Source: an uncultured Saprospiraceae bacterium
Lineage (GTDB): Bacteria > Bacteroidota > Bacteroidia > Chitinophagales > Saprospiraceae
Direction of reading: 5' to 3'
NCBI GenBank assembly: GCA_937921595.1
Contig: CAKZTD010000091.1
Span: forward strand, 38,682-102,681
Length of the DNA: 64,000 bases
In this document: positions 16,880 to 23,652 of the stretch, piece after piece
Numbering within the stretch: the stretch's first letter is position 1
Layout: every line of letters starts with the position of its first letter
The notes under the pieces: model-generated
Seen by the model: the letters and a program-made list of their open reading frames with translations, nothing else
The model's database searches: none
Told to the model about the DNA's origin: nothing
Position numbers and translations under genes: made by a program

Positions 16880-17722
16880 TTATGCTCGAACGATGCCCTC
16901 CATGTGGTTGAGGAAGTGATCATAGAGCTGATCATCATTGAGGATATCATAGAGGAATTCGTGATATTCGGCAAAACTAGGTAGATTATTGTGTCCGCCA
17001 TCTTTAATTTCGAAAATCTCGATCTTCTTTGGAGCTTTAGCTTTGAGTAATAAAGAATTTTTAAAAGGAATCAATCGGTCCTTACTTCCATGAAGAATAA
17101 AGATCGGGCAAGTGACTTTTTTAATAAAAAGGTCGGTCCTGATCTGGTATTTTAGCAACCACTTGATTGGAAGAAAGAATCCATGACGACGTACCTGATG
17201 TAGAAAACTAAAATACGGAGAATCCAAAATTAACAATCTCGGATCATTCCAGCTAGCGATACGTGTCGCAATACCACTTCCTAATGATCGACCGTAAATG
17301 ATAATTTCCTCTTCTTTATATTGTTTGGCCAACCACTTATAGATGTGTTGAGCATCATTGTATAATATGACTTCCGTTCGCTTTCCTTGACTTTTCCCAA
17401 ATCCGCGATAATCGACCATAAAAAAATCATAGCCTTTACTCACAAAGTCTCGGGAGAATTTTCCCCAACCTTTTATGCTTCTTGAATTACCTTTAAAATA
17501 AAAAACTACGCCTTTCGCATTGGGTACTTTAAAATGAATACCATTGACTACACCTCCATCTTCCATCTCAAAGTTCACTTCATCAAAAGGAAATGGATAT
17601 TTATACTTAAAATAGTGAGGTAATATTTCGGGACGAAAAAAAAATAGATCCTGTGCAAAGTAAAAGAACAATGCCAGTGCTATATATATAATGCCTACAA
17701 TGATGATTATTTTTAGCAACAT
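16880..17722 (-). CDS. Membrane-anchored alpha/beta hydrolase (Bem46/ABHD13-like)
   Basis: A 280-residue protein. A single N-terminal helix (residues 3-25) anchors it and the rest is a typical hydrolase. It shows VVFYFKGNSRSIKGWG (oxyanion region), DYRGFGKSQG, nucleophile elbow IYGRSLGSG, acid in LHGSKDRLIPF and the final His in DGGHNN. This order matches the Bem46/ABHD13/ABHD17 group of serine hydrolases, whose bacterial substrates are unknown. It lies 62 bp downstream of hpt on the same strand. No sign of damage. Confidence 0.78.
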   Translation of the reverse strand: MLLKIIIIVGIIYIALALFFYFAQDLFFFRPEILPHYFKYKYPFPFDEVNFEMEDGGVVNGIHFKVPNAKGVVFYFKGNSRSIKGWGKFSRDFVSKGYDFFMVDYRGFGKSQGKRTEVILYNDAQHIYKWLAKQYKEEEIIIYGRSLGSGIATRIASWNDPRLLILDSPYFSFLHQVRRHGFFLPIKWLLKYQIRTDLFIKKVTCPIFILHGSKDRLIPFKNSLLLKAKAPKKIEIFEIKDGGHNNLPSFAEYHEFLYDILNDDQLYDHFLNHMEGIVRA

Positions 17723-17782
17723 AAGAAATAACTGTTACTGTAAAATAGCTTTTTTTAAGCAAATCGCACCCTGTCTCTCATT

Positions 17783-17798
17783 CCTCACTCCTCACTAC
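17783..17798. repeat. GTGAGGAGTGAGG-type repeat at the hpt 3' end
   Basis: CCTCACTCCTCACTAC is the inverted partner of GTGAGGAGTGAGGAG at 18363. The repeat supplies the last codons (Ser-Glu-Glu) and the TGA stop of hpt. Confidence 0.6.
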
Positions 17799-18351
17799 TA
17801 TTGACTAACTGATAAATCGCCGGTAGATTCCTTCCTTCTTCATCATAATCCAATCCATACCCAACAACAAATTTATTTGGAATTTCAAAACCTGTGTAAT
17901 CTATGTTCAGTGGATATTTTAATGCGTCAGGCTTAACCAACAGTACCGCCATTTTTACTGAGGCTGGTTCTTGCTTTACAACTTCTTTCAAAAAATAGTG
18001 CACAGTTCCTCCTGTATCGATGATGTCTTCTAAAATTACAATATGCCTATCTTTCAAATCATGGGTCAATCCAATCTTGGTTGAAATATCCCCACTACTT
18101 TCCAAACCATCATAAGAAGAAAGTTTTACAAAGGTCAACTCGCAATCTATTTTACATTCCCGAAGCAGATCAGCTACAAAAACATACGAGCCATTAAGAA
18201 TCGCTATAAAAAGCGGTTTCTTCCCTTGATACTCTAAAGTAATTTGCTCTCCAATTTCTTCAATCGTTGTTTGTATTTGTTCCTTGGTAAGAAACATTTC
18301 AAACTCCAGATCTCGTACTTTTACTTTTTCTAATTTTGAAACTTCTGACAT
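17785..18351 (-). CDS. hpt: Hypoxanthine phosphoribosyltransferase
   Basis: A purine-salvage enzyme converting hypoxanthine (and often guanine) plus PRPP into IMP/GMP. It has 188 residues from the ATG at 18351. The longer frame to 18402 runs through a simple repeat and is unlikely. The PRPP-binding loop is VILEDIIDTGGTV and the substrate loop region is LSSYDGLESSGD. The later FVVGYGLDYDEEGRNLPAIYQL is diagnostic for Hpt rather than Apt. The last residues and stop come from a repeated element. M28 peptidase lies upstream on the same strand; no functional link is obvious. Confidence 0.94.
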   Translation of the reverse strand: MSEVSKLEKVKVRDLEFEMFLTKEQIQTTIEEIGEQITLEYQGKKPLFIAILNGSYVFVADLLRECKIDCELTFVKLSSYDGLESSGDISTKIGLTHDLKDRHIVILEDIIDTGGTVHYFLKEVVKQEPASVKMAVLLVKPDALKYPLNIDYTGFEIPNKFVVGYGLDYDEEGRNLPAIYQLVNSSEE

Positions 18352-18362
18352 ATTTTTCAATT

Positions 18363-18415
18363 GTGAGGAGTGAGGAGTGAGGGCAAATAATTCACCCTTC
18401 ACTTCTCACTCTTGT
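18363..18415. repeat. GTGAGGAGTGAGG-type repeat upstream of hpt
   Basis: GTGAGGAGTGAGGAGTGAGG at 18363-18382, followed by a partly complementary TTCACTTCTCACTC segment (18396-18410). The pair can fold locally or pair with the copy at 17783. The short gap between the peptidase and hpt genes consists almost only of this. Confidence 0.6.
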
Positions 18416-18416
18416 T

Positions 18417-19808
18417 TTACAATCCGTATTTATCTATTAGGTATACTAAGCTCGTAATCGATGCTGCTCCTAATTCCAGTTCTCGTTTATTCACTGCATC
18501 CATATTATCTGCTGCAGTATGGTGATAATCAAAATACCTTTGTGAATCTGGTCGAAAACCAAAAAGCAATCCTTTCTGACTTTTCAATGGAGAAATATCT
18601 GCTCCACTTCCTCCTTTACTAAAAGTCAAATCATAAGCTTCTAATAATGGGAACCACTCAATTACGTTTTTAAATTTTTCAGTAAAGATACTCGCATCTC
18701 CATCTGCACTAAATCCTCTTGGTGTAAAACCTCCTGCATCAGATTCAATTGCAGCCAAATGATATTCTCCTTTTTTATTGGAAGCTTCCGCATAAGACAA
18801 ACCTCCTGCCAATCCATTCTCTTCATTCATAAACAAAACGCATCGGATTGTTCGCTTAGGTTTATAGTTCATTCTTTTTAAAATCTGTAAAACATCCATC
18901 GCATGTACACATCCTGCTCCATCATCATGCGCACCACTTCCTACGTCCCAAGAATCCAAATGTCCGCCGACCAAAATGATCTCTTCTGGGTGCTCGCTAC
19001 CTCGGATTTCTCCAATAACACTATAAGAAAGCTTGTCTTTTAGCTTTTTACAGCTCGCTTCAATAAAAATTTTCACTTTTTCTTTCGCTAATAATCCACT
19101 CAATAATTCTGCATCATTGGTACTAATTGCCAAGGCGGGAATCACCGGATCATCATTGAAAACTGTGACACCAGTATGAGGCACATTGTCTAATTTTGTG
19201 GTCATTGAGCGAACTAAAGTTGCCACTGCGCCATACCTTGAAGCTCTTGCAGGGCCATTTACACGTTGATCAACAGCACCTCCATAGGCATTAAAAGTCC
19301 TCAATTGAGTCGGATCCATTGGTCGATTATAGAAAACAATTTTACCTGCAATTCCTGCTTTCCCTAATTTATCTACTTCATCCAGGCTCTTCACTTCTAC
19401 AACTTCTGCAAGCAATCCTCCTGCCTTAGTACCGATCGAATTCCCTAAAGCCAGTGCATTTAAATCTATAGATCCAAGTGTGGTAGAGTTTACGATCCGG
19501 ACTTGTTCTTTTTCTCCTCTTACCCAATGCGGTACCATACAAGGCTCCAACCAAACAGAATCCAATCCTAAAGTATCTAGCACTTGCCGAGTATATTCAA
19601 CAGCAGCAGCAGCTTGAGGTGATCCGGCCAAACGCCCTCCTATCTTTGTTGTCAAATGTTCTAACCATGGATAACATTGCCCTTCAGTCAGGGCTACATC
19701 ATATATAGTCCGGATAAAAAAAGCATCATCTTCAGTATTGTTATCCTGTGCAAAAGCGCTAGAAATAGCTAGAAAGGAGATAAACGTAGCCTTTAGTAGT
19801 TTTTTCAT
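18417..19808 (-). CDS. Secreted M28-family zinc aminopeptidase
   Basis: A 463-residue exported protein with a signal peptide (cleavage near AFAQDN). A protease-associated-like region (about 110-250) precedes the M28 catalytic domain. Zinc ligands and catalytic residues are all visible: GGHLDSWDVGSGAHDDGAG (His, bridging Asp), MNEENGL (catalytic Glu plus ligand), ESDAGG and the closing HHTAADNMD (His). Members cleave N-terminal residues or dipeptides in the periplasm, consistent with peptide scavenging. The gene seems to have its own promoter. Confidence 0.92.
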   Translation of the reverse strand: MKKLLKATFISFLAISSAFAQDNNTEDDAFFIRTIYDVALTEGQCYPWLEHLTTKIGGRLAGSPQAAAAVEYTRQVLDTLGLDSVWLEPCMVPHWVRGEKEQVRIVNSTTLGSIDLNALALGNSIGTKAGGLLAEVVEVKSLDEVDKLGKAGIAGKIVFYNRPMDPTQLRTFNAYGGAVDQRVNGPARASRYGAVATLVRSMTTKLDNVPHTGVTVFNDDPVIPALAISTNDAELLSGLLAKEKVKIFIEASCKKLKDKLSYSVIGEIRGSEHPEEIILVGGHLDSWDVGSGAHDDGAGCVHAMDVLQILKRMNYKPKRTIRCVLFMNEENGLAGGLSYAEASNKKGEYHLAAIESDAGGFTPRGFSADGDASIFTEKFKNVIEWFPLLEAYDLTFSKGGSGADISPLKSQKGLLFGFRPDSQRYFDYHHTAADNMDAVNKRELELGAASITSLVYLIDKYGL

Positions 19809-19851
19809 TGGTTTTAGATTCTATTATTGTCTGCTCTCATTATGAATCCTA

Positions 19852-19859
19852 CAAAGGTA
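19852..19859 (-). promoter_or_regulatory. -7 box of the M28 peptidase gene
   Basis: On the minus strand TACCTTTG, an exact TAnnTTTG match, about 45 bp before the ATG. A TTT lies 17-18 bp further upstream. Confidence 0.5.
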
Positions 19860-20043
19860 ATTTTTTGAGATCAGAAACTGGATTATCATATCGCATTTTA
19901 GTAAAAACAGAGATATTTAAGTCATTTCAATATTCTCAATATTTTATTCTGTGAAGGGCGAATCTTTTTTAATAAAATTTCCTCTAATGTTTTTTAAATC
20001 TAAATAGAACAGAACTTTAACAGACTTAGCTTGAAAAATCCTT

Positions 20044-20071
20044 TTGTTTTTAAATAAAACCATTATATTTG
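20044..20071 (+). promoter_or_regulatory. Strong Bacteroidota-type promoter
   Basis: TTG at 20044-20046, a 17-bp spacer, then TATATTTG at 20064-20071. Both elements match the -33/-7 consensus of the Bacteroidota housekeeping sigma factor. Transcription would start near 20078. Confidence 0.7.
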
Positions 20072-20077
20072 TAGTGT

Positions 20078-20197
20078 TAGTGTACAATACACAATAACAT
20101 ATCGCTATGAAATACGAGGCTCAATGCCTCAACAAGAAAATTTGGTTTTATTTGGTTAGGGCAGGGGTAGTACAATTAGTACTACCTCTATTTTTTT
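20078..20197 (+). ncRNA. Candidate ~120-nt small RNA
   Basis: A compact unit from the promoter at 20044-20071 to a strong terminator at 20163-20197. An internal hairpin GAGGC/GCCTC sits at 20116-20130. An open frame of 43 codons (20107-20238, starting MKYEAQCLNKK, then a hydrophobic run IWFYLVRAGVVQLVLPLFF) overlaps it. However, the terminator lies inside that frame, so a full-length peptide would need read-through. The frame resembles the signal-peptide start of an exported protein, so an alternative is the leftover 5' end of a lost gene or a leader peptide. No RNA family was recognised. Confidence 0.5.
20163..20197 (+). terminator. Terminator of the candidate small RNA
   Basis: An 11-bp stem AGGGGTAGTAC/GTACTACCTCT (one G-U pair), 5-nt loop, then ATTTTTTT. 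The remaining 270 bp to the sigma-factor gene show nothing except its promoter. Confidence 0.82.
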
Positions 20198-20468
20198 GTC
20201 AAAGATTTAGCCGTTCTAAATATATTTCATATTATTAACATCAATAAACTCACGTTTTCCGACTACTAATTGTTAAATATTTTTTTCCATGTCACATTTT
20301 GTGTCCTGGAAATGTGTCTTTCTGAAAAAATGCACGTCTTAAATTCAAACAAGCAATTTAAAATAGTGTTAAAAACCAAAAGTGGATTTTAATCAGAAGC
20401 ACCCATCTAATCTTGAAAATATACAATTTGTGACTGGCTAAAATGATGTTTTATTGGAAATACTTACG

Positions 20469-20476
20469 TACTTTTG
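20469..20476 (+). promoter_or_regulatory. -7 box of the sigma-factor gene
   Basis: TACTTTTG, an exact TAnnTTTG match, about 20 bp before the ATG at 20497. If used, the leader is very short, or translation starts at the later ATG at 20536. Confidence 0.5.
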
Positions 20477-20496
20477 TGGTCTAAATAAATAATTTG

Positions 20497-21120
20497 ATGA
20501 CCACAGAAATCATTTTTTCAGTGAAAACCCCTTTAATGCAAAACGATCCTAATAGGTATCATTCTAAAAAAAGCGCCACCAGGTCTGACAGTGAAGTAAT
20601 CAAACTTTATCTAAGTACACGGGAAACAGCTTATTTCAGTTTGCTTTATAGCAGATATTCAGGTAAGGTGTTTAGCAAGTGTATTTCTATGCTAAAGGAT
20701 GAAGGCTCTGCTCAAGACGCTACGCAGGATATATTCATAAAGATATATGCGAACCTGGCGAAGTTTAGCGAAAAGTCAAAATTCTCTACTTGGATTTACT
20801 CTATTACTTACAATTATTGTATCGACTATCTCAGAAGAAAGAAAAAGGAAAAAAACCTTTTTACTGGTGAAATGGATACTCCTCCAGATATCATTGAGGA
20901 TGTAGAAGATAGCGAACTTTTAGAAATTGAACTTAGCAAACTCAAAATTATCCTTGAAAAAATTCCTGTTGGAGACAAGGCGATTCTGATGATGAAGTAT
21001 CAAGAAGAAATGAGTATTAAGGAAATTGCTGAAGCACTGGAAAAGACGGAAAGTGCTATCAAAATGAAAATTAAACGTGCTAAAGCAAAAGCACTATCGG
21101 TTTATAGAGATCTTTATTAA
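20497..21120 (+). CDS. ECF-type sigma-70 family RNA polymerase factor
   Basis: About 207 residues from ATG 20497 (a TTG one codon earlier, or ATG 20536, are alternatives). Region 2 contains SAQDATQDIFIKIYANLAKFSEKSKFSTWIYSITYNYCIDYLRRKKK, the classic 2.1-2.4 block with the W-I-Y and C-x-D-x-x-R motifs. Region 4 has MMKYQEEMSIKEIAEALEKTESAIKMKIKRAKAKA as helix-turn-helix. An acidic linker (PPDIIEDVEDSELLEIE) joins them. No FecR-type anti-sigma gene follows; instead a small acidic-ended ORF comes next. The regulon is unknown. Confidence 0.9.
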   Translation: MTTEIIFSVKTPLMQNDPNRYHSKKSATRSDSEVIKLYLSTRETAYFSLLYSRYSGKVFSKCISMLKDEGSAQDATQDIFIKIYANLAKFSEKSKFSTWIYSITYNYCIDYLRRKKKEKNLFTGEMDTPPDIIEDVEDSELLEIELSKLKIILEKIPVGDKAILMMKYQEEMSIKEIAEALEKTESAIKMKIKRAKAKALSVYRDLY

Positions 21121-21177
21121 TTACAAAGGCTGCGATTAAAAATCGCAATTTTAACTTACACTATAAAATCTAGTATT

Positions 21178-21432
21178 ATGGGAGCTAATAATAGTTTCAA
21201 GCAACTGGGTAAAGAAGAAGAAGAAAGATATCCTTCACCACCACCAGAGACAGAACTTGGTGTTATGGGAAATGTAAGAGTCTTCAGTTTTATGTCTAAT
21301 GTTTTAGAGTTGTATTTACCAAAAGTATTTGAGATGTTTGTCTCACTCATTGGTGGCGCACCAGAAACAGATGATCATAAAGCCCCAGAAGGAAATTCTC
21401 GTGTAGATGGCGATGGCCGACGAGATAGTTAG
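21178..21432 (+). CDS. Small hypothetical protein downstream of the sigma factor
   Basis: 84 residues, 57 bp after the sigma-factor stop. The N-terminus is polar with an EEEER run and a PSPPPE stretch. An amphipathic or hydrophobic middle follows (VRVFSFMSNVLELYLPKVFEMFVSLIGG), then a polar tail full of D, G and R. It is not recognised. Position suggests co-transcription with the sigma factor and possibly a partner or anti-sigma-like role, but there is no zinc-binding motif or obvious membrane anchor. Reality as a gene is likely but not certain. Confidence 0.5.
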   Translation: MGANNSFKQLGKEEEERYPSPPPETELGVMGNVRVFSFMSNVLELYLPKVFEMFVSLIGGAPETDDHKAPEGNSRVDGDGRRDS

Positions 21433-21538
21433 AACAATTTTTTTTAAAGTGATTTCTCCTCTCTCCTTACAAGCAAAAACTTACTACAAACAACAACAGA
21501 CCCTATAGCGTGAAAAATCGCGGAAACCACAACCAATT

Positions 21539-22348
21539 ATGGACAAAATACTCGAAATATTAAACGCTCTTTATATAGATTTCATATCTGTGTGTCCACG
21601 GATATTGGGTGCTATTGTTATTTTTATTCTAGGCTATATAATTGCAAAGGCTGTAGCATTTGTTATCAAAAAAGTGCTTAGCTCTATTGGAATTGATAAA
21701 CTCGCTGAAAAGCTAAACGAAATTGATTTTATTGAGAAATCGAGCTTCAATGTTGTCCCGAGTGTGGTCTTATCAAAGATCGCATATTATATCCTGCTTC
21801 TTTTGTTTACTATCGTAGCTTCTGAGTATCTCGCGATTCCTTCTATTACAGGTCTTGTTAGCGATATCCTAAAATTTATCCCACAACTGATTACCGCATT
21901 ATTATTAATCGTTTTGGGTTTACTCCTTGCACAATTTATTCAAGGCATTCTAGTGACTACTTTAAAATCACTGGGTGTACCTTCCGCCAAAATTATAGGT
22001 ATTTTTATTTTTTACTTCATTTTCCTAATGTCTATTATCACTGCTTTAACTCAAGTAGGTATAGACACGGATTTCATCTCTAGCAATCTATCTATTATCA
22101 TAGGTGGGTGTGTTTTTGCTTTTGCTCTAGGCTATGGTTTAGCTTCAAAAAGTATGATGGCTAATTTCTTAGCTTCATTTTATAGCAAAGAAAAAGTCAA
22201 AATAGGTGACATTCTGACTATTAGTAACGTCAAAGGAGAGGTAATTAAAATAGACAGCGCTTCTATAACTCTACTTACCAATGATAGCAATGTAATAGTC
22301 CCGTTAAGTAAATTAACGTCAGAAACATTTGAGATCCACGAGTCTTAA
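21539..22348 (+). CDS. Mechanosensitive-channel (MscS/CmpX-like) membrane protein
   Basis: A 269-residue inner-membrane protein. The N-terminal helix ILGAIVIFILGYIIAKAVAFVIKKVL and the later FIPQLITALLLIVLGLLLAQFIQG are the conserved 'TM_helix' repeats found before some MscS domains. Two more helices follow, then a glycine-alanine-rich pore-like helix (FAFALGYGLASKSMMANFLASF). A short MscS beta domain closes it (KEKVKIGDILTISNVKGEVIKIDSASITLLTNDSNVIVPLSKL). Such proteins relieve osmotic stress or modulate envelope signalling. It follows the sigma-factor pair on the same strand and may belong to its regulon. Confidence 0.82.
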   Translation: MDKILEILNALYIDFISVCPRILGAIVIFILGYIIAKAVAFVIKKVLSSIGIDKLAEKLNEIDFIEKSSFNVVPSVVLSKIAYYILLLLFTIVASEYLAIPSITGLVSDILKFIPQLITALLLIVLGLLLAQFIQGILVTTLKSLGVPSAKIIGIFIFYFIFLMSIITALTQVGIDTDFISSNLSIIIGGCVFAFALGYGLASKSMMANFLASFYSKEKVKIGDILTISNVKGEVIKIDSASITLLTNDSNVIVPLSKLTSETFEIHES

Positions 22349-22360
22349 TTTTTTGACAAT

Positions 22361-22420
22361 GAAATATTTAAAAATTATTCAATACATTATTTTTACTCGT
22401 CATTGATTTTTAAATATTTC
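22361..22420 (+). terminator. Long inverted repeat after the MscS-like gene
   Basis: Perfect 15-bp arms (22361-22375 and 22406-22420) are separated by 30 nt. AT-rich; probably a 3' end structure. Confidence 0.5.
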
Positions 22421-22423
22421 AAA

Positions 22424-22452
22424 TTTAACTCTACAGGATATTTTTACTTTTG
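22424..22452 (+). promoter_or_regulatory. Promoter of the DUF3078-like gene
   Basis: TTT at 22424-22426, an 18-bp spacer, then TACTTTTG at 22445-22452, an exact -7 match. The gene start 77 bp downstream is preceded by AAAAGGA, an unusually good Shine-Dalgarno for this phylum. Confidence 0.5.
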
Positions 22453-22528
22453 TCTCCGATTTTATTGTTACGCAATAAATCGCAGATAGATCTACTATTT
22501 TTTTATACACTATTAAAAGGAAATTACA

Positions 22529-23494
22529 ATGAAAAACGTATTACTACTATTTGTTTTCGCAATGGGAATTTTTACGATTACGAATGCACAAACAATTGAA
22601 GAATTAACAGCTCAAAAAGCAGACAAAGACGCTCTAATCGGTACCTTAAAAGGAGAATCAGATGCACTTGCTGCACAGATCGACGCTTTAGCACCTTTTG
22701 GTTGGAAAACTGGAGCAGCAGGAACAATTGGATTTAACCTTAATGGTTTCAATAACTGGTTACAAAAAGGAGATCCTAACACTAGTGCTACAACACTTGG
22801 CGTTTCAGGAAATCTATTTGCTCACCTTCTTGAAGATAAATACTTCTGGAGAAACGGTTTAAACTTAAACCTTGGTTGGTTGAAATTTACCAATGATGAT
22901 GATCCAGCTTTATCAAACGATGAGTTCCAAAATACTGCTGATGTATTAGGCATCTCTTCTCTTTTTGGATATAAATTAAATGACAAATGGGCTGCTTCTG
23001 CTTTAGGAGAATACCGTTCTTCTATCATCAACAACTTTAACAACCCTGCTTATTTAGATATCGGAGTTGGAGCAACATGGACTCCTTACGAAAGTTTAGT
23101 GGTTGTTTTTCACCCACTTAACTATAACTTCGTTATTGCAGATGATGACGTTGCTTTTGAATCTTCTTTAGGTTGTAAAATCGTTGCAGATTATAATCAA
23201 TCTTTACCAATGGGAGTTTCTTGGAAATCTAACCTTTCTGCATTCTTAAGTTACTCTAGTGTTCCAGATTTTTCTAACTGGACTTGGGTAAATGGACTTA
23301 ACTTTACTGCATGGAAAGGTATTGGTGTAGGATTTGAATTAGGTCTTCGTGGTAACAAGCAAGAATCTTTCAACTCAGTTCTTAATGATCCAACAATCTT
23401 AACTAAACCAGCAGAGATTGGTGATCTTGAAGAAAACGATAATAAGCTTCAAACATACTGGTTATTAGGTTTGACTTATAGCATCGCTAGATAA
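22529..23494 (+). CDS. DUF3078-like secreted outer-membrane protein
   Basis: 321 residues with a signal peptide (cleavage near TNAQTIE). A short coiled stretch (EELTAQKADKDALIGTLKGESDALAAQ) is followed by a beta-rich domain full of aromatic alternating strands. It contains GWKTGAAGTIGFNLNGFNNWLQKGDPN, the conserved opening of DUF3078 proteins, and a last strand ending YSIAR. Probably an outer-membrane barrel of unknown function. The gene has its own promoter, an SD-like site and a strong terminator, and uses common codons throughout, so high expression is plausible. Confidence 0.68.
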   Translation: MKNVLLLFVFAMGIFTITNAQTIEELTAQKADKDALIGTLKGESDALAAQIDALAPFGWKTGAAGTIGFNLNGFNNWLQKGDPNTSATTLGVSGNLFAHLLEDKYFWRNGLNLNLGWLKFTNDDDPALSNDEFQNTADVLGISSLFGYKLNDKWAASALGEYRSSIINNFNNPAYLDIGVGATWTPYESLVVVFHPLNYNFVIADDDVAFESSLGCKIVADYNQSLPMGVSWKSNLSAFLSYSSVPDFSNWTWVNGLNFTAWKGIGVGFELGLRGNKQESFNSVLNDPTILTKPAEIGDLEENDNKLQTYWLLGLTYSIAR

Positions 23495-23552
23495 AATACA
23501 AAATACTTGTAGGCTTTAGTCTACACTAACCCTAACAATTCTAACACACCCT

Positions 23553-23583
23553 AGCCTGTCCACACCCTGGACAGGCTTTTTTT
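23553..23583 (+). terminator. Rho-independent terminator
   Basis: A 10-bp perfect stem AGCCTGTCCA/TGGACAGGCT with loop CACCC and seven T follows the DUF3078-like gene. Confidence 0.92.
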
Positions 23584-23652
23584 ATTTCCCTACCCTTTGC
23601 CTCTGCTTTTCTTCTAAAAAATGATAAATTCGCAGTACAATAATCATTGAAA

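Noticed and set aside
20107-20238. A 43-codon membrane peptide gene
   Set aside because: A strong terminator lies inside the frame, so it was folded into the small-RNA candidate and not called as a gene.
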